From Streptomyces qinglanensis (GTDB lineage Bacteria; Actinomycetota; Actinomycetes; Streptomycetales; Streptomycetaceae): DNA of 64,000 nt. Where the stretch lies: NCBI RefSeq assembly GCF_900111245.1, contig NZ_FOGO01000006.1, positions 62,001 to 126,000 on the forward strand, given 5' to 3'. The notes below the pieces were generated by a model. That model saw only the letters and a program-made list of their open reading frames with translations. It did no database searches and had not been told where the DNA came from. The translations under genes were made by a program, and so were the position numbers. Numbering within the stretch: position 1 is the first letter of the stretch; each line of letters begins with the position of its first letter. Shown one piece after another: positions 44,594-53,465 of the stretch.

Positions 44594-44887
44594 ATGCCCC
44601 TCCATCGCTTTCATCTGGCACGCATCCTGCATGGACTGGTCGCCGACATCAAGGAATACCTGGACGACGCCATCGACGCGTTCGACATGGTCGAGGGCGC
44701 CGGACGCTCGGCGGTCTTCCCGGACACCGCGGCCGGGACGCCCGGCCCGGCCGCGGAGGACAGCGCGTCCGCGACGCGCGGGGAACACCGTTCCGCCGCG
44801 GAGACCGAGGCGCTCAGAGCCGAACTCGACCGCCTGCGGCAGGAACTGGACACGCTCGCGGTGAAGGTTTCCCCACCCGCATCCTGA
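44594..44887 (+). CDS. small helical protein of unknown function (synthase operon leader gene)
   Basis: This 97-residue protein has a purine-rich ribosome site (AGGAAAGGAAA) before the ATG. Residues 1-33 form an amphipathic helix (HRFHLARILHGLVADIKEYL...), a linker of 35 residues is Ala/Gly-rich, and residues 68-90 (SAAETEALRAELDRLRQELD) form a short coiled coil. I recognise no family. Its position 201 nt ahead of the megasynthase suggests an accessory or scaffolding role. Confidence 0.65.
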   Translation: MPLHRFHLARILHGLVADIKEYLDDAIDAFDMVEGAGRSAVFPDTAAGTPGPAAEDSASATRGEHRSAAETEALRAELDRLRQELDTLAVKVSPPAS

Positions 44888-44891
44888 CCCG

Positions 44892-44905
44892 CCGGACCGG
44901 TCCGG
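44892..44905. promoter_or_regulatory. 14-nt perfect palindrome after the small gene
   Basis: ccggaccggtccgg begins 5 nt after the stop codon of the 97-residue protein and 184 nt before the megasynthase. It could be an operator or fold into a small hairpin that sets expression of downstream genes. Confidence 0.4.
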
Positions 44906-45088
44906 TGAGCCTGCTGCACCACCCCGGCTGCGCACTCCCTGCGCGGTCCCGCGACGCCCGGCTCCGCGCCGCTCGACGCTTCCCGGCACGGCCGGGAGCA
45001 GCTCTCCGCCCCACGAAAGCGCGCCGCGCACCGACCACGGCCGTCCCCACGACTCTCCCGAACCCCCGGCCCCGCATGCGAGGTTCCC

Positions 45089-48000
45089 TTGACGGATCCA
45101 CTCTCCTTCCGGATGGCGCACCGCCCCGTCGCCGTCGTCGGGCTGGCGGGGATGTTCCCCCAGGCCCACGACCTGCGCGAGTTCTGGCACAACGTGGTCA
45201 CCGGCCGAGACTGCATCACCGACGTACCCGCCTCCGCCTGGAGCGTGGAGGACCACTACGATCCCGACTTCCGGGCGAAGGACAAGACCTACGCGCGCCG
45301 CGGAGGCTTCCTCCCGCATGTCCTCTTCGACCCGGCCGAGTTCGCCATCCCCCCGGCGGCCGTGGACTCCATCGGCCTGGTGCAGTTGCTGAGCCTCCGG
45401 GTCGCGGGCGAGGTGCTGAAGGATGCGCGATGCCCGGAGTCCGCCTGGTACGACCCCGCCCGGACCGGCGTCGTTCTCGGCGTGTGCGGTCAGAACTCCT
45501 CCATGTTCCCGCTCTCCTCGCGCCTGGCCGCCCCCGCGGTCGAACGTGCCGCGCGCGGCTGCGGAGTGGCGGAGGCCACCGCCCAGGAGATCGCCCGCAG
45601 GTTCGCCGAGGAGTCGCCCGAGTGGACCGAGGACAGCTTCCCGGGTGTCCTGGCCAACGTGGTGGCCGGACGCATCGCCAACCGGTTCGATCTGGGCGCG
45701 GCCAACTACACGGTCGACGCCGCCTGCGCGAGTTCCCTTGCCGCCCTGCGCGCGGCAGTGAGCGAGCTGCTCGAACACCGCGCCGACCTGATGATCACAG
45801 GGGGATGTGACGCCGACAATTCCGTCAACACCTTCCTGTGCTTCAGCAAGACACCCGCGCTGTCCCCCACCGGCACGGTGCGGCCGTTCGACAGCGAGGC
45901 CGACGGCACCCTGCTGGGCGAAGGCGTCGCCATGCTGGCCCTCAAACGACTCGCCGACGCCGAACGGGACGGCGACCGCGTCTACGCGGTCCTGCGCGGG
46001 CTGGGGAGTTCGAGCGACGGACGGGTCGGCAGCATCTACGCGCCGAACTCCGAGGGCCAGCTCGCCGCACTGCGCGGCGCGTATACGGACGCCGAGGTGG
46101 CGCCGGCCGCGATCGGACTGATCGAGGCCCACGGAACGGGGACCCGGGTCGGTGACGCGGCCGAACTCAGGGCGCTGAGCACGGCCCTGGCCACGGAGGA
46201 CGCGGTCGCGCCCGTCGCGGTGGGCAGCGTGAAGTCCCAGATCGGCCACACCAAGGCTGCCGCCGGTGCGGCGGGGCTCATCAAGACCGCGCTCGCTCTG
46301 CACCACCGGCTGCTGCCGCCCACCATCAACGTCGGCACGCCCAACGACGCCACCCGAGGGACGGGCCTCTACATCAACACCCGCGCCCGCCCGTGGCTGC
46401 GCGAGCCGCACCGCGCCCTCCGCCGTGGCGGCGTGTCCGCGTTCGGTTTCGGCGGCGTGAACTACCACGCCGTCCTGGAGGAGTACGAACCCTCCGAGAC
46501 GGAGCTGCGGACGCTGCACCCGACTCCGCAGGCCCTGCTGTGGCACGCGCCCGATCCGGCGGAGCTCCTGGCCCGGCTCCGTGCGGGCGCTCCCGCGGAA
46601 CCCGACTGCCCCGTGCCCGCCGACCACGCCCGGATCGGGCTCGTCGCCCGCGATCCGGCGGAGCGGGCGCGCTTGGTCGCGACGGCCGCGGCACACCTGG
46701 CCGAGGCGGGTGACGCGGCGGAGTGGGCCTTGGAGGACCAGGTGTACTACCGGCGCAGGGCGCTCCCTCCCGGCACCTCGAGCGCGGTCCTCTTCGCGGG
46801 CCAGGGCAGCCAGTACCCGGAGATGGGGCTGGACGCCCTCCTGTCGGTTCCACCGGTCCGCAGGATGTTCGACGCGGCGAACTCCTCGTGGGAGGAGGGC
46901 CGGCGGTCCCTGGCCCGCGTCGTCTTCCCCGAACCGGGCGGCGTCTTCCCCGAACCGGGCGGCCCGGCGCACGAAGAAGACCTGCTGCGGACCACCGCCT
47001 ACGCCCAGTCCGCCGTCGGCGCCCTGGCGATGGGGCAGTACGCCTACCTCCACGAGCTGGGATTCCGTCCGGAGGCGGCGCTCGGCCACAGCTCCGGCGA
47101 GGTCACGGCGCTGTGGGCGGCCGGATGCCTGTCGGCCGACGACTGCCTCCGCCTCACCCGCGCCCGGGGGCGAGCCATGCAGCCACCGCCGGACATGCCG
47201 GACCCCGGCGCGATGGCCGCGCTCCGGCTCTCCGACCAGCAGTGGACGGCGCGCGCCGAGCGCCACCCCGACCTGGCCCTCTGCAACATCAACGCCCCGG
47301 ACGAAGTCGTGGTGGGCGGCCCGTCGGCGGCCGTCGGCGCGCTCGTGGACGAGTGCCTCCGCGACGGCGGCCCGGTGGCGACGCGCCTGCCGGTGGCAGC
47401 GGCCTTCCACACCTCCTTCGTCGCCCACGCCGTCCCGGTGTTCGCGGAGGTGCTCTCCAGCACCGCGTTCCGTCCGCCGGCGCTCCGCGTCCTGGCCGAC
47501 AGCCCCGGTGCACGCTACGGCAACGGTCCGGACGCCGACCGGGAGGTGCTGGCCCAACAGATCGTGAGGCCGGTCGACTTCGCGGGACGGGTGCGCGAAC
47601 TCTTCGAGAGCGGCGTGCGCGTGTTCGTCGAGTGCGGGCCGCGGCAGATCCTCGGCAGGCTGGTCCCCCGTATCCTCCCCGGAGAGGCCGTGGAGGTCGT
47701 CTCCGGCGACGGCGGACCGGGCACGAACAGCGCGGCGGCGCTGAAGCAGGCGGCTCTGCGGCTGGCCGTGCTGGGGTTCGACGTCAGGGACGTCAACCGC
47801 TACGACAGCCCGCATCCCGACCCCCGCCCCGCGCCCTCCCCGGTGGCACGGACCCTGGAAGGACCGCACTTCGCGGTTCTCGCCCGGCGCGAGGCGCAGG
47901 AGGCGAGCACCGCACAGGAGCCGCGCACGCGGACGCCCCGCCCGTCCGAGCCGGCGGAACCGTCCGACGGGACGCTCCCGGCGCCCCGTCCAGCCGCTGC

Positions 48001-51000
48001 GGACGCCTCCGGTACCGGACTCCTGCGTGCCGCTACCGCCCAACTGGACCTGCACAGCGCATTCCTGGCCGGTCAGATGGAAGCGAGCCGGTCGTTGGCC
48101 GGGGCGCTGGAGCACGCCGGCCAAAGCCCCGACGCGTCCTTCGTGGCGTGCGTGGAGGCGATCCGGGACCACAGCCGGGCGCTCCTGAGCACGCATGTCC
48201 GCAGCCAGGAGATCCTCCTGGAGATGGTGCGGGACGGCGCGCCGGGCGGACCGGCGGCGACGGACGGTACTGCCGGGCTCGCTCCCGCACCCCCGACGCA
48301 GCGGACGGGACCGGACGCGCGGCCGGCACCGCCCGCACCGGCTGCGGCAGACCCGGAGGGCCTCCGGGACACTCCGGCGGCCGCGCCCCCGTTCGAGTCC
48401 GCTCCGCAGCCCGTCTCTCCCCGGGCAGAGGCCGACCGGTCCGCGGCAGAGACCGGCCCCGGCACGGAGTCCGGACCAGCGGCGGAGTCCGAATCGGCGG
48501 GCGAGTCCGGACCGGCGGCGGACCAGGGCCTGCCGTCCGACCGGCTCCAGGTCGAACGCATTCTGCGGGACATGGTCGCGGAGAAGACCGGCTACCCGGT
48601 CGAGATGGTCGATCCGGCCCTCGATGTCCAGACCGAACTGGGCATCGACTCGCTCAAACAGGTGGAGATCGCCTCCGAGGCGTGGCGCAGGTATCCCTCC
48701 CTGCCGCGCGAGGAGATCTACCGGTTCGCGCAGGCGCGCACGATCGGCGAACTGGCCGAGCTTCTGACAGCGGCGACCCCCCGGGCGCCGGGTGCCGGCC
48801 GGCCCGCCGCAGTGCCCTCGGGCCGCGCCTCCCTCGGGCTGCGCCCGCTGGCGGCGGTGGACACGCTCGTCGACGCCTACGGCAGCCGTCCGGTGGCAGC
48901 GGTCGTCGAGGACGGCAGCCCGTTGGCGCACGCGCTGGTCACCGCTCTCGAAGCGGACGGCTGGAGTGTGCACCGCATCGTCGTCCCCGGGGCGCCCGCG
49001 CCCTCCGAAGGAGCCCACCGGCTCCGGGACCGAGGGGAGGAGGCGCTGCGCGAGGCACGCGACCGCCTCCTGTCCCCGGACGGCCGGCTCGATCTGTGTG
49101 TGCTGGTCGAGGGCAGCGGCCAGGTCCACCACGCCCAGGACGCGACCGACCGGCTCCGCCACAGCGTCCTCGTCGCCAAGCACCTGGTACCCGCGCTCAA
49201 GGCGAGCGTCTCCCAGGGGCGCAGGGGAGCCTTCGTGACCGTCACCCGCCTGGACGGTGCGCTGGGACTGGCCGGCTGCGGTGGCGAACCCGGTGCCGCG
49301 CTGCTCGGCGGCCTGGGAGGGCTCACCAAGGCCCTCGGAGTCGAAGAACCGGACCTGTTCTGCCGGACGGTCGACCTCGCGCCCGGAACGGCTGCCGAGG
49401 AGGCGGCGGCCCGCGTGCTGGGGGAGATCAACGATGTACGGCGGGTTCCCGAGGTCGCCTGGAACGGCACACTGCGCCGGGCCCCTGCGCTGTCGGCGGA
49501 GCCGTGGGGGCTGCTGCCCTCCTCCGGGGAGGTGCCGGGCGAACTCGACCAGGACGAGGTGTTCCTCGTCACCGGCGGCGCGCGCGGCATCACGGCCTGG
49601 TGCGTGACCGCGCTGGCGGCACACCGTCCCTGCCGGTTCGTCCTGCTCGGCCGCACACCACTGGCCGACGTACCCGCCTGGGCTGCCGGCCTCGACAGCT
49701 TCCCGGATCTGCGGGCGGCCTGTGCGGCCCGGACCGACGGGGACGCCGACGCCTGGGCACAGAAGCTGCAGGGGCAGCGGGAGTTGCACGGAACCCTCGC
49801 CGCCCTGCGGGAAACCGGCGCCCGGGCCGAGTACGTCAGTGCGGACGTCACCGATCCCGAGGCGGTGCGCTCGGCCCTGGCCCCGTACACCGAGCAGATC
49901 ACCGGAATCATCCACGGCGCCGGAGTGCTGGCGGACCAGCCGCTGCCGGAGAAGACGCCCCAGGACATCGAGCGCGTCGTCGCCACGAAGCTGACCGGGC
50001 TCGCCAACGTCCTGGAGGCGCTCGACGCCGACCGGTTGCGCCGTCTGATCCTCTTCACCTCCGTGTCCGGCATCCACGGCAACGGCCGGCAGACCGACTA
50101 CGCGATGGCCAACGAATCCCTCAACCGGTTGGCCTGCGCCTGGAAGGCGGCCCGGCCCGACGTCCACGTCGCCGCACTCGCCTGGGGCCCTTGGCAGGGA
50201 GGCATGGCCACCGAGCACACGCAGGAGTTCTTCCGGCAACTCGGAGTGCCGCTGCTCAGCCGGGAGGAGGGCTGCGCCTCCTTCCTCGAGCAGTTCTCCC
50301 CCCGGCTTCGCCAGGACCCGGTCGCCGTCATCGGTCCGCTCTCCCCCGTCCTCGCGCCGGTCGCGCTTCCCGCGGACGGCGCCGTGGTCCGGCGCACCCT
50401 CACCGGTCTGGGCAGCGAACCCGTACTGCGCGACCACACCATCGGGGAGCATCCGGTGCTGCCGATGACGGCGGCGATCGGCTGGTGCGTGTTCACCGTC
50501 GAACAGACCGCTCCGGGCCGGCGGGTGACGGAGGTCCACGACTTCCGGGTACGCAAGGGCCTGGTCCTCGACGCCGCCCGTCCCGAGCACGCGCGTGTCG
50601 TCGTCCGCCCCGGCTCCGAGGGCAGCACCGCGGTAGCCGTCCACGACGACGAACCCACCCCGGCGCCCTGGTACGAGGGGTCCTTCGTCACGGGAGCGGC
50701 CGGGGCCGCTCCCCTGGCCGGGCCCCCTTCCTCCCCGCCCTCGGCCGCACACGGGCTCCATCCCGCGTACGACGAGGGGTTCCTCTTCCACGGGCCGTCG
50801 CTGCGCGGACTCGGGCAGGTGCTCCAGGAGAACGACACCCGCCTGACCGTCCGGGCGCTGATGCCCGACACCGTGCTGGCGGACGGGGCGTACGCCGGAA
50901 TCGGCTACAGCCCCGCGCTCGCCGATCTGCTGCTCCAGGCCGCAGCGCTGCTCGGCCGGCGGATCACCGGACACCGGTGCCTGCCGGTCGGGGTGCGGAA

Positions 51001-51205
51001 GGCCGAACTGTTCCACCCTCTCCCCGACAACGAGCCGTTCGACATCGCCGTGGAACTCCAGGAGAACAGTCCGCTGGAGCTGCTCTGCACGGTGACAGCC
51101 ACCGGACCCGGCGGCACGGTCCTGCAGCGCTGGAGCGGACTGCGGGGCATCGTGGCCGCGCCGCAGCTCGGCAGCCGCGCCGCGTGGCCGGCTCCCGGCG
51201 CGTGA
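45089..51205 (+). CDS. PfaA-like iterative type I polyketide/fatty acid synthase (KS-AT-ACP-KR-DH)
   Basis: This is a 2038-residue megasynthase. KS (about 10-455) has Cys213 (VDAACASSL), His348 (EAHGTGT) and His387 (IGHTKAAAG). AT (about 567-865) has GQGSQ and Ser668 in GHSSGE. A long Ala/Pro/Ser linker follows. A single ACP carries Ser1188 in LGIDSLKQVEI. KR (about 1490-1700) has LVTGGARGI and Tyr1671. A C-terminal product-template/dehydratase domain has DHTIGEHPVLPM near 1780. Domain order and the LGIDSLKQ and DH motifs are those of PUFA synthase PfaA, but real PfaA has several ACPs. The TTG start at 45089 is chosen for its GAGG site. The product is likely a polyunsaturated or polyene acyl chain. 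Confidence 0.9.
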   Translation: MTDPLSFRMAHRPVAVVGLAGMFPQAHDLREFWHNVVTGRDCITDVPASAWSVEDHYDPDFRAKDKTYARRGGFLPHVLFDPAEFAIPPAAVDSIGLVQLLSLRVAGEVLKDARCPESAWYDPARTGVVLGVCGQNSSMFPLSSRLAAPAVERAARGCGVAEATAQEIARRFAEESPEWTEDSFPGVLANVVAGRIANRFDLGAANYTVDAACASSLAALRAAVSELLEHRADLMITGGCDADNSVNTFLCFSKTPALSPTGTVRPFDSEADGTLLGEGVAMLALKRLADAERDGDRVYAVLRGLGSSSDGRVGSIYAPNSEGQLAALRGAYTDAEVAPAAIGLIEAHGTGTRVGDAAELRALSTALATEDAVAPVAVGSVKSQIGHTKAAAGAAGLIKTALALHHRLLPPTINVGTPNDATRGTGLYINTRARPWLREPHRALRRGGVSAFGFGGVNYHAVLEEYEPSETELRTLHPTPQALLWHAPDPAELLARLRAGAPAEPDCPVPADHARIGLVARDPAERARLVATAAAHLAEAGDAAEWALEDQVYYRRRALPPGTSSAVLFAGQGSQYPEMGLDALLSVPPVRRMFDAANSSWEEGRRSLARVVFPEPGGVFPEPGGPAHEEDLLRTTAYAQSAVGALAMGQYAYLHELGFRPEAALGHSSGEVTALWAAGCLSADDCLRLTRARGRAMQPPPDMPDPGAMAALRLSDQQWTARAERHPDLALCNINAPDEVVVGGPSAAVGALVDECLRDGGPVATRLPVAAAFHTSFVAHAVPVFAEVLSSTAFRPPALRVLADSPGARYGNGPDADREVLAQQIVRPVDFAGRVRELFESGVRVFVECGPRQILGRLVPRILPGEAVEVVSGDGGPGTNSAAALKQAALRLAVLGFDVRDVNRYDSPHPDPRPAPSPVARTLEGPHFAVLARREAQEASTAQEPRTRTPRPSEPAEPSDGTLPAPRPAAADASGTGLLRAATAQLDLHSAFLAGQMEASRSLAGALEHAGQSPDASFVACVEAIRDHSRALLSTHVRSQEILLEMVRDGAPGGPAATDGTAGLAPAPPTQRTGPDARPAPPAPAAADPEGLRDTPAAAPPFESAPQPVSPRAEADRSAAETGPGTESGPAAESESAGESGPAADQGLPSDRLQVERILRDMVAEKTGYPVEMVDPALDVQTELGIDSLKQVEIASEAWRRYPSLPREEIYRFAQARTIGELAELLTAATPRAPGAGRPAAVPSGRASLGLRPLAAVDTLVDAYGSRPVAAVVEDGSPLAHALVTALEADGWSVHRIVVPGAPAPSEGAHRLRDRGEEALREARDRLLSPDGRLDLCVLVEGSGQVHHAQDATDRLRHSVLVAKHLVPALKASVSQGRRGAFVTVTRLDGALGLAGCGGEPGAALLGGLGGLTKALGVEEPDLFCRTVDLAPGTAAEEAAARVLGEINDVRRVPEVAWNGTLRRAPALSAEPWGLLPSSGEVPGELDQDEVFLVTGGARGITAWCVTALAAHRPCRFVLLGRTPLADVPAWAAGLDSFPDLRAACAARTDGDADAWAQKLQGQRELHGTLAALRETGARAEYVSADVTDPEAVRSALAPYTEQITGIIHGAGVLADQPLPEKTPQDIERVVATKLTGLANVLEALDADRLRRLILFTSVSGIHGNGRQTDYAMANESLNRLACAWKAARPDVHVAALAWGPWQGGMATEHTQEFFRQLGVPLLSREEGCASFLEQFSPRLRQDPVAVIGPLSPVLAPVALPADGAVVRRTLTGLGSEPVLRDHTIGEHPVLPMTAAIGWCVFTVEQTAPGRRVTEVHDFRVRKGLVLDAARPEHARVVVRPGSEGSTAVAVHDDEPTPAPWYEGSFVTGAAGAAPLAGPPSSPPSAAHGLHPAYDEGFLFHGPSLRGLGQVLQENDTRLTVRALMPDTVLADGAYAGIGYSPALADLLLQAAALLGRRITGHRCLPVGVRKAELFHPLPDNEPFDIAVELQENSPLELLCTVTATGPGGTVLQRWSGLRGIVAAPQLGSRAAWPAPGA
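46922..46963 (+). repeat. 21-nt duplication inside the acyltransferase domain
   Basis: Two perfect direct copies of a 21-nt unit encode VFPEPGG twice (residues 612-625). The duplication lies between the AT N-terminal GQGSQ motif and the nucleophile elbow. Confidence 0.9.
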
Positions 51206-51233
51206 CCGACACCGGACTCGGAACGGAACCACC

Positions 51234-53465
51234 ATGGAAGATCTCGCATTCGACGGCACCGCTCCGCTCGCCCGGTGGTGGCCGCGGCTCGAGCCGGGTC
51301 GCACCGACACGGCGGAGTCGGACGGAAGGGCGGACACCCGCCCCGCGCCCGGCGGGGACGGCCTCCCGGACGATCTCACCGAGCTGGCCTTCACCGCGCA
51401 CAGCGCCGTGCTGCACACGCACGCGGCACTGCAGAACCTGCTCGTCGACCACGCCTCGCGCGGGACCCGCCGGTACCGGGCGCACCCCGGTGCCCCCGAG
51501 GGCGGCGGCGGGAGTGCGGTCGCGGCCGTGCACGCCGCCGGTGAGAGCACCGGCACCATGGCGGACGAGGCCACCGGGCAGGTGACCGCGTCTCTCGTCT
51601 GGCGCCGCAGTCCGCCGCACCGGACCGAGGGGCTCCGCACCCGCCGGGACCGCACAGCCGCCGGGTCCGGCTGGTCGGTCCTGCTCGACGGGCACCTCCT
51701 GGCAGCGGCCCGGCACGACGGACCCGGGAGGCAGGGCCAGGAGACCGCGGCCCCCCGGCGGAGTGCCGCGATCCGGCAGCCCTTGTGGCGCCCCGCACGC
51801 CACGACCTCGCACGCGGCGACCTCGACACGCTCGCCTCCGGAGGAGTCGGCCACGTGTTCGGTGGTGACGGAGCCGACGAGCGGTCCCTCCCGGCAGGGG
51901 CTTTCGACGCCATCGGTTTCGAGCTGCTCGACGAAGTGGCGCTCTGCGCCGCGACGGTGGCCACCGGCTCCGTCCCGTCGGCGTCCCCCGGAAGCCGGTC
52001 GTGGTGCGAGATCGTCCGCGCGGGCTGGCAGCTTCTGCTGGCCCGGGCCCTGCACGACGGACTGCATCTGTGCCTGCCCGGTCCCTGGGCCCGCCCCACC
52101 CCGGACGCCCCGGTGGCGGTGCGCCTGCGCGACACCGGACGGCTGGGCAACCGGCTGGTCCTGCGGGCCGCGCTCACCGCCTCGGGACTGGTGCCCCGCC
52201 CCTACGTGAGGGCGGACATCGACGTGGCGGACGCCGACGGCCCGCTCGGGCGGCTGGAAGGCGTCTCGGTCTCGCTCCAGGAGGCGCCCGGTGCCTCCGT
52301 CACTCCCGGAAGCAGCGGCTCGGCACGCCGGTCGAGCCGCGGTGAGCCCGTGTACGCGAACGAACTGCACATGGCCCATGCGGCCGAGGGGGACCTGTCC
52401 GTCACCTACGGGCCCGCCGCGCGCACCTCCGCGGCCGCGGTACGGCCACGGCTGCCTCGCGGTGATCTGCTGATGCTGGATCGCCTGGTGACCGCTCCCG
52501 GCACCGCTTCCGCACCGGAGTCGGCCTACGTCACCGAGTACGACGTCCCACCGGACCCGTGGTACGTGCGGCAGAACGCGGGGGTCTTCCCCTGGTTCGC
52601 CCGGCTGGAGATCGCTCTGCAGGCAGCCGGGTTCGTCGGCGCCTCGCTCGGCAGCAGCCTGGAGCATCCCGGCGAGAACCTCACCGTCCGCAATCTGGAA
52701 GGGCACGCGGAACTGCTGAACCCGATGCCGCTCGGCGGCCGGACGGTCCGGCAGCACACGACACTGCTGTCCCACACCCCGCTGCCCGGCGCGCTGCTCC
52801 AGCGCTCCGCATTCGAACTCTCCGTGGCGGGCGAGGTCGTCCAACGCGGCGGTACGGTCCACGGGTTCTTCACCGAACCCGCGCTCGCCCGGCAGCAGGG
52901 GCTCGACGGCGGCCGCCACCTACCGCCCTGGATCCTGGCGCAGCCGGAGGCGTCGGCAGCCGCGGACCGGTTCCGTCCGGCAGACGCGGCCGCCTCCCCG
53001 GAACACCGCCTGGGGTTCCTCGGCGAGGCCGACTGCCTCAGCCTCCCGAACGGCGGCCGGTACCGACGGGGATATCTGCTGGCGACCCGGGAGATCAGCG
53101 AGGAGGACTGGTTCTTCGGCCGGCACTTCCTCGACGACCCGGTCATGCCCGGGTCCTGCGGTGTCGAGCTGCTCTTCCAGGCGCTCCGCGTGCACTTGGC
53201 CCGCAGTGCGGTCCTCTCCCCCGACGCGGCGCACGCGCTCGTCCCCGTGTGCGGACACGCGCTCGACTGGACCTACCGGGGGCAGATCCTGCCCCACCAC
53301 CGGCAACTCCGGGCCGAAATCCAGATCAGCGAGCTGCACGGGCACCGCGGGAGGCTGCTCGCGGTGGCCGACGGCAGCGTCTGGCGCGACGGACTGCGCA
53401 TCTACGAGGTGAAAGGCATCGCCTTGACGACCCCTGACGACGCTCCCGACCGGAGGATCCGATGA
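51234..53465 (+). CDS. PfaC-like double-hotdog dehydratase without KS/CLF
   Basis: This 743-residue protein has an unassigned N-terminus (1-330, including RPYVRADIDVADADGPLGRLEGV typical of PfaC linkers). It is followed by two FabA-type hotdog domains. The first has YDVPPDPWYVRQNAGVFPWF near 435. The second has the catalytic His631 in FGRHFLDDPVMPGS. Canonical PfaC has KS and chain-length-factor domains before these; they are missing here. It lies 28 nt after the megasynthase and supplies 2,3- or 2,2-type dehydration/isomerisation during chain building. Confidence 0.85.
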   Translation: MEDLAFDGTAPLARWWPRLEPGRTDTAESDGRADTRPAPGGDGLPDDLTELAFTAHSAVLHTHAALQNLLVDHASRGTRRYRAHPGAPEGGGGSAVAAVHAAGESTGTMADEATGQVTASLVWRRSPPHRTEGLRTRRDRTAAGSGWSVLLDGHLLAAARHDGPGRQGQETAAPRRSAAIRQPLWRPARHDLARGDLDTLASGGVGHVFGGDGADERSLPAGAFDAIGFELLDEVALCAATVATGSVPSASPGSRSWCEIVRAGWQLLLARALHDGLHLCLPGPWARPTPDAPVAVRLRDTGRLGNRLVLRAALTASGLVPRPYVRADIDVADADGPLGRLEGVSVSLQEAPGASVTPGSSGSARRSSRGEPVYANELHMAHAAEGDLSVTYGPAARTSAAAVRPRLPRGDLLMLDRLVTAPGTASAPESAYVTEYDVPPDPWYVRQNAGVFPWFARLEIALQAAGFVGASLGSSLEHPGENLTVRNLEGHAELLNPMPLGGRTVRQHTTLLSHTPLPGALLQRSAFELSVAGEVVQRGGTVHGFFTEPALARQQGLDGGRHLPPWILAQPEASAAADRFRPADAAASPEHRLGFLGEADCLSLPNGGRYRRGYLLATREISEEDWFFGRHFLDDPVMPGSCGVELLFQALRVHLARSAVLSPDAAHALVPVCGHALDWTYRGQILPHHRQLRAEIQISELHGHRGRLLAVADGSVWRDGLRIYEVKGIALTTPDDAPDRRIR

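Noticed and set aside
44366..52177. 2603-codon reverse-strand open frame opposite the synthase genes
   Set aside because: It is produced by the high GC of the forward genes. The forward frames carry clear KS, AT, ACP, KR and hotdog motifs; the reverse frame has none.
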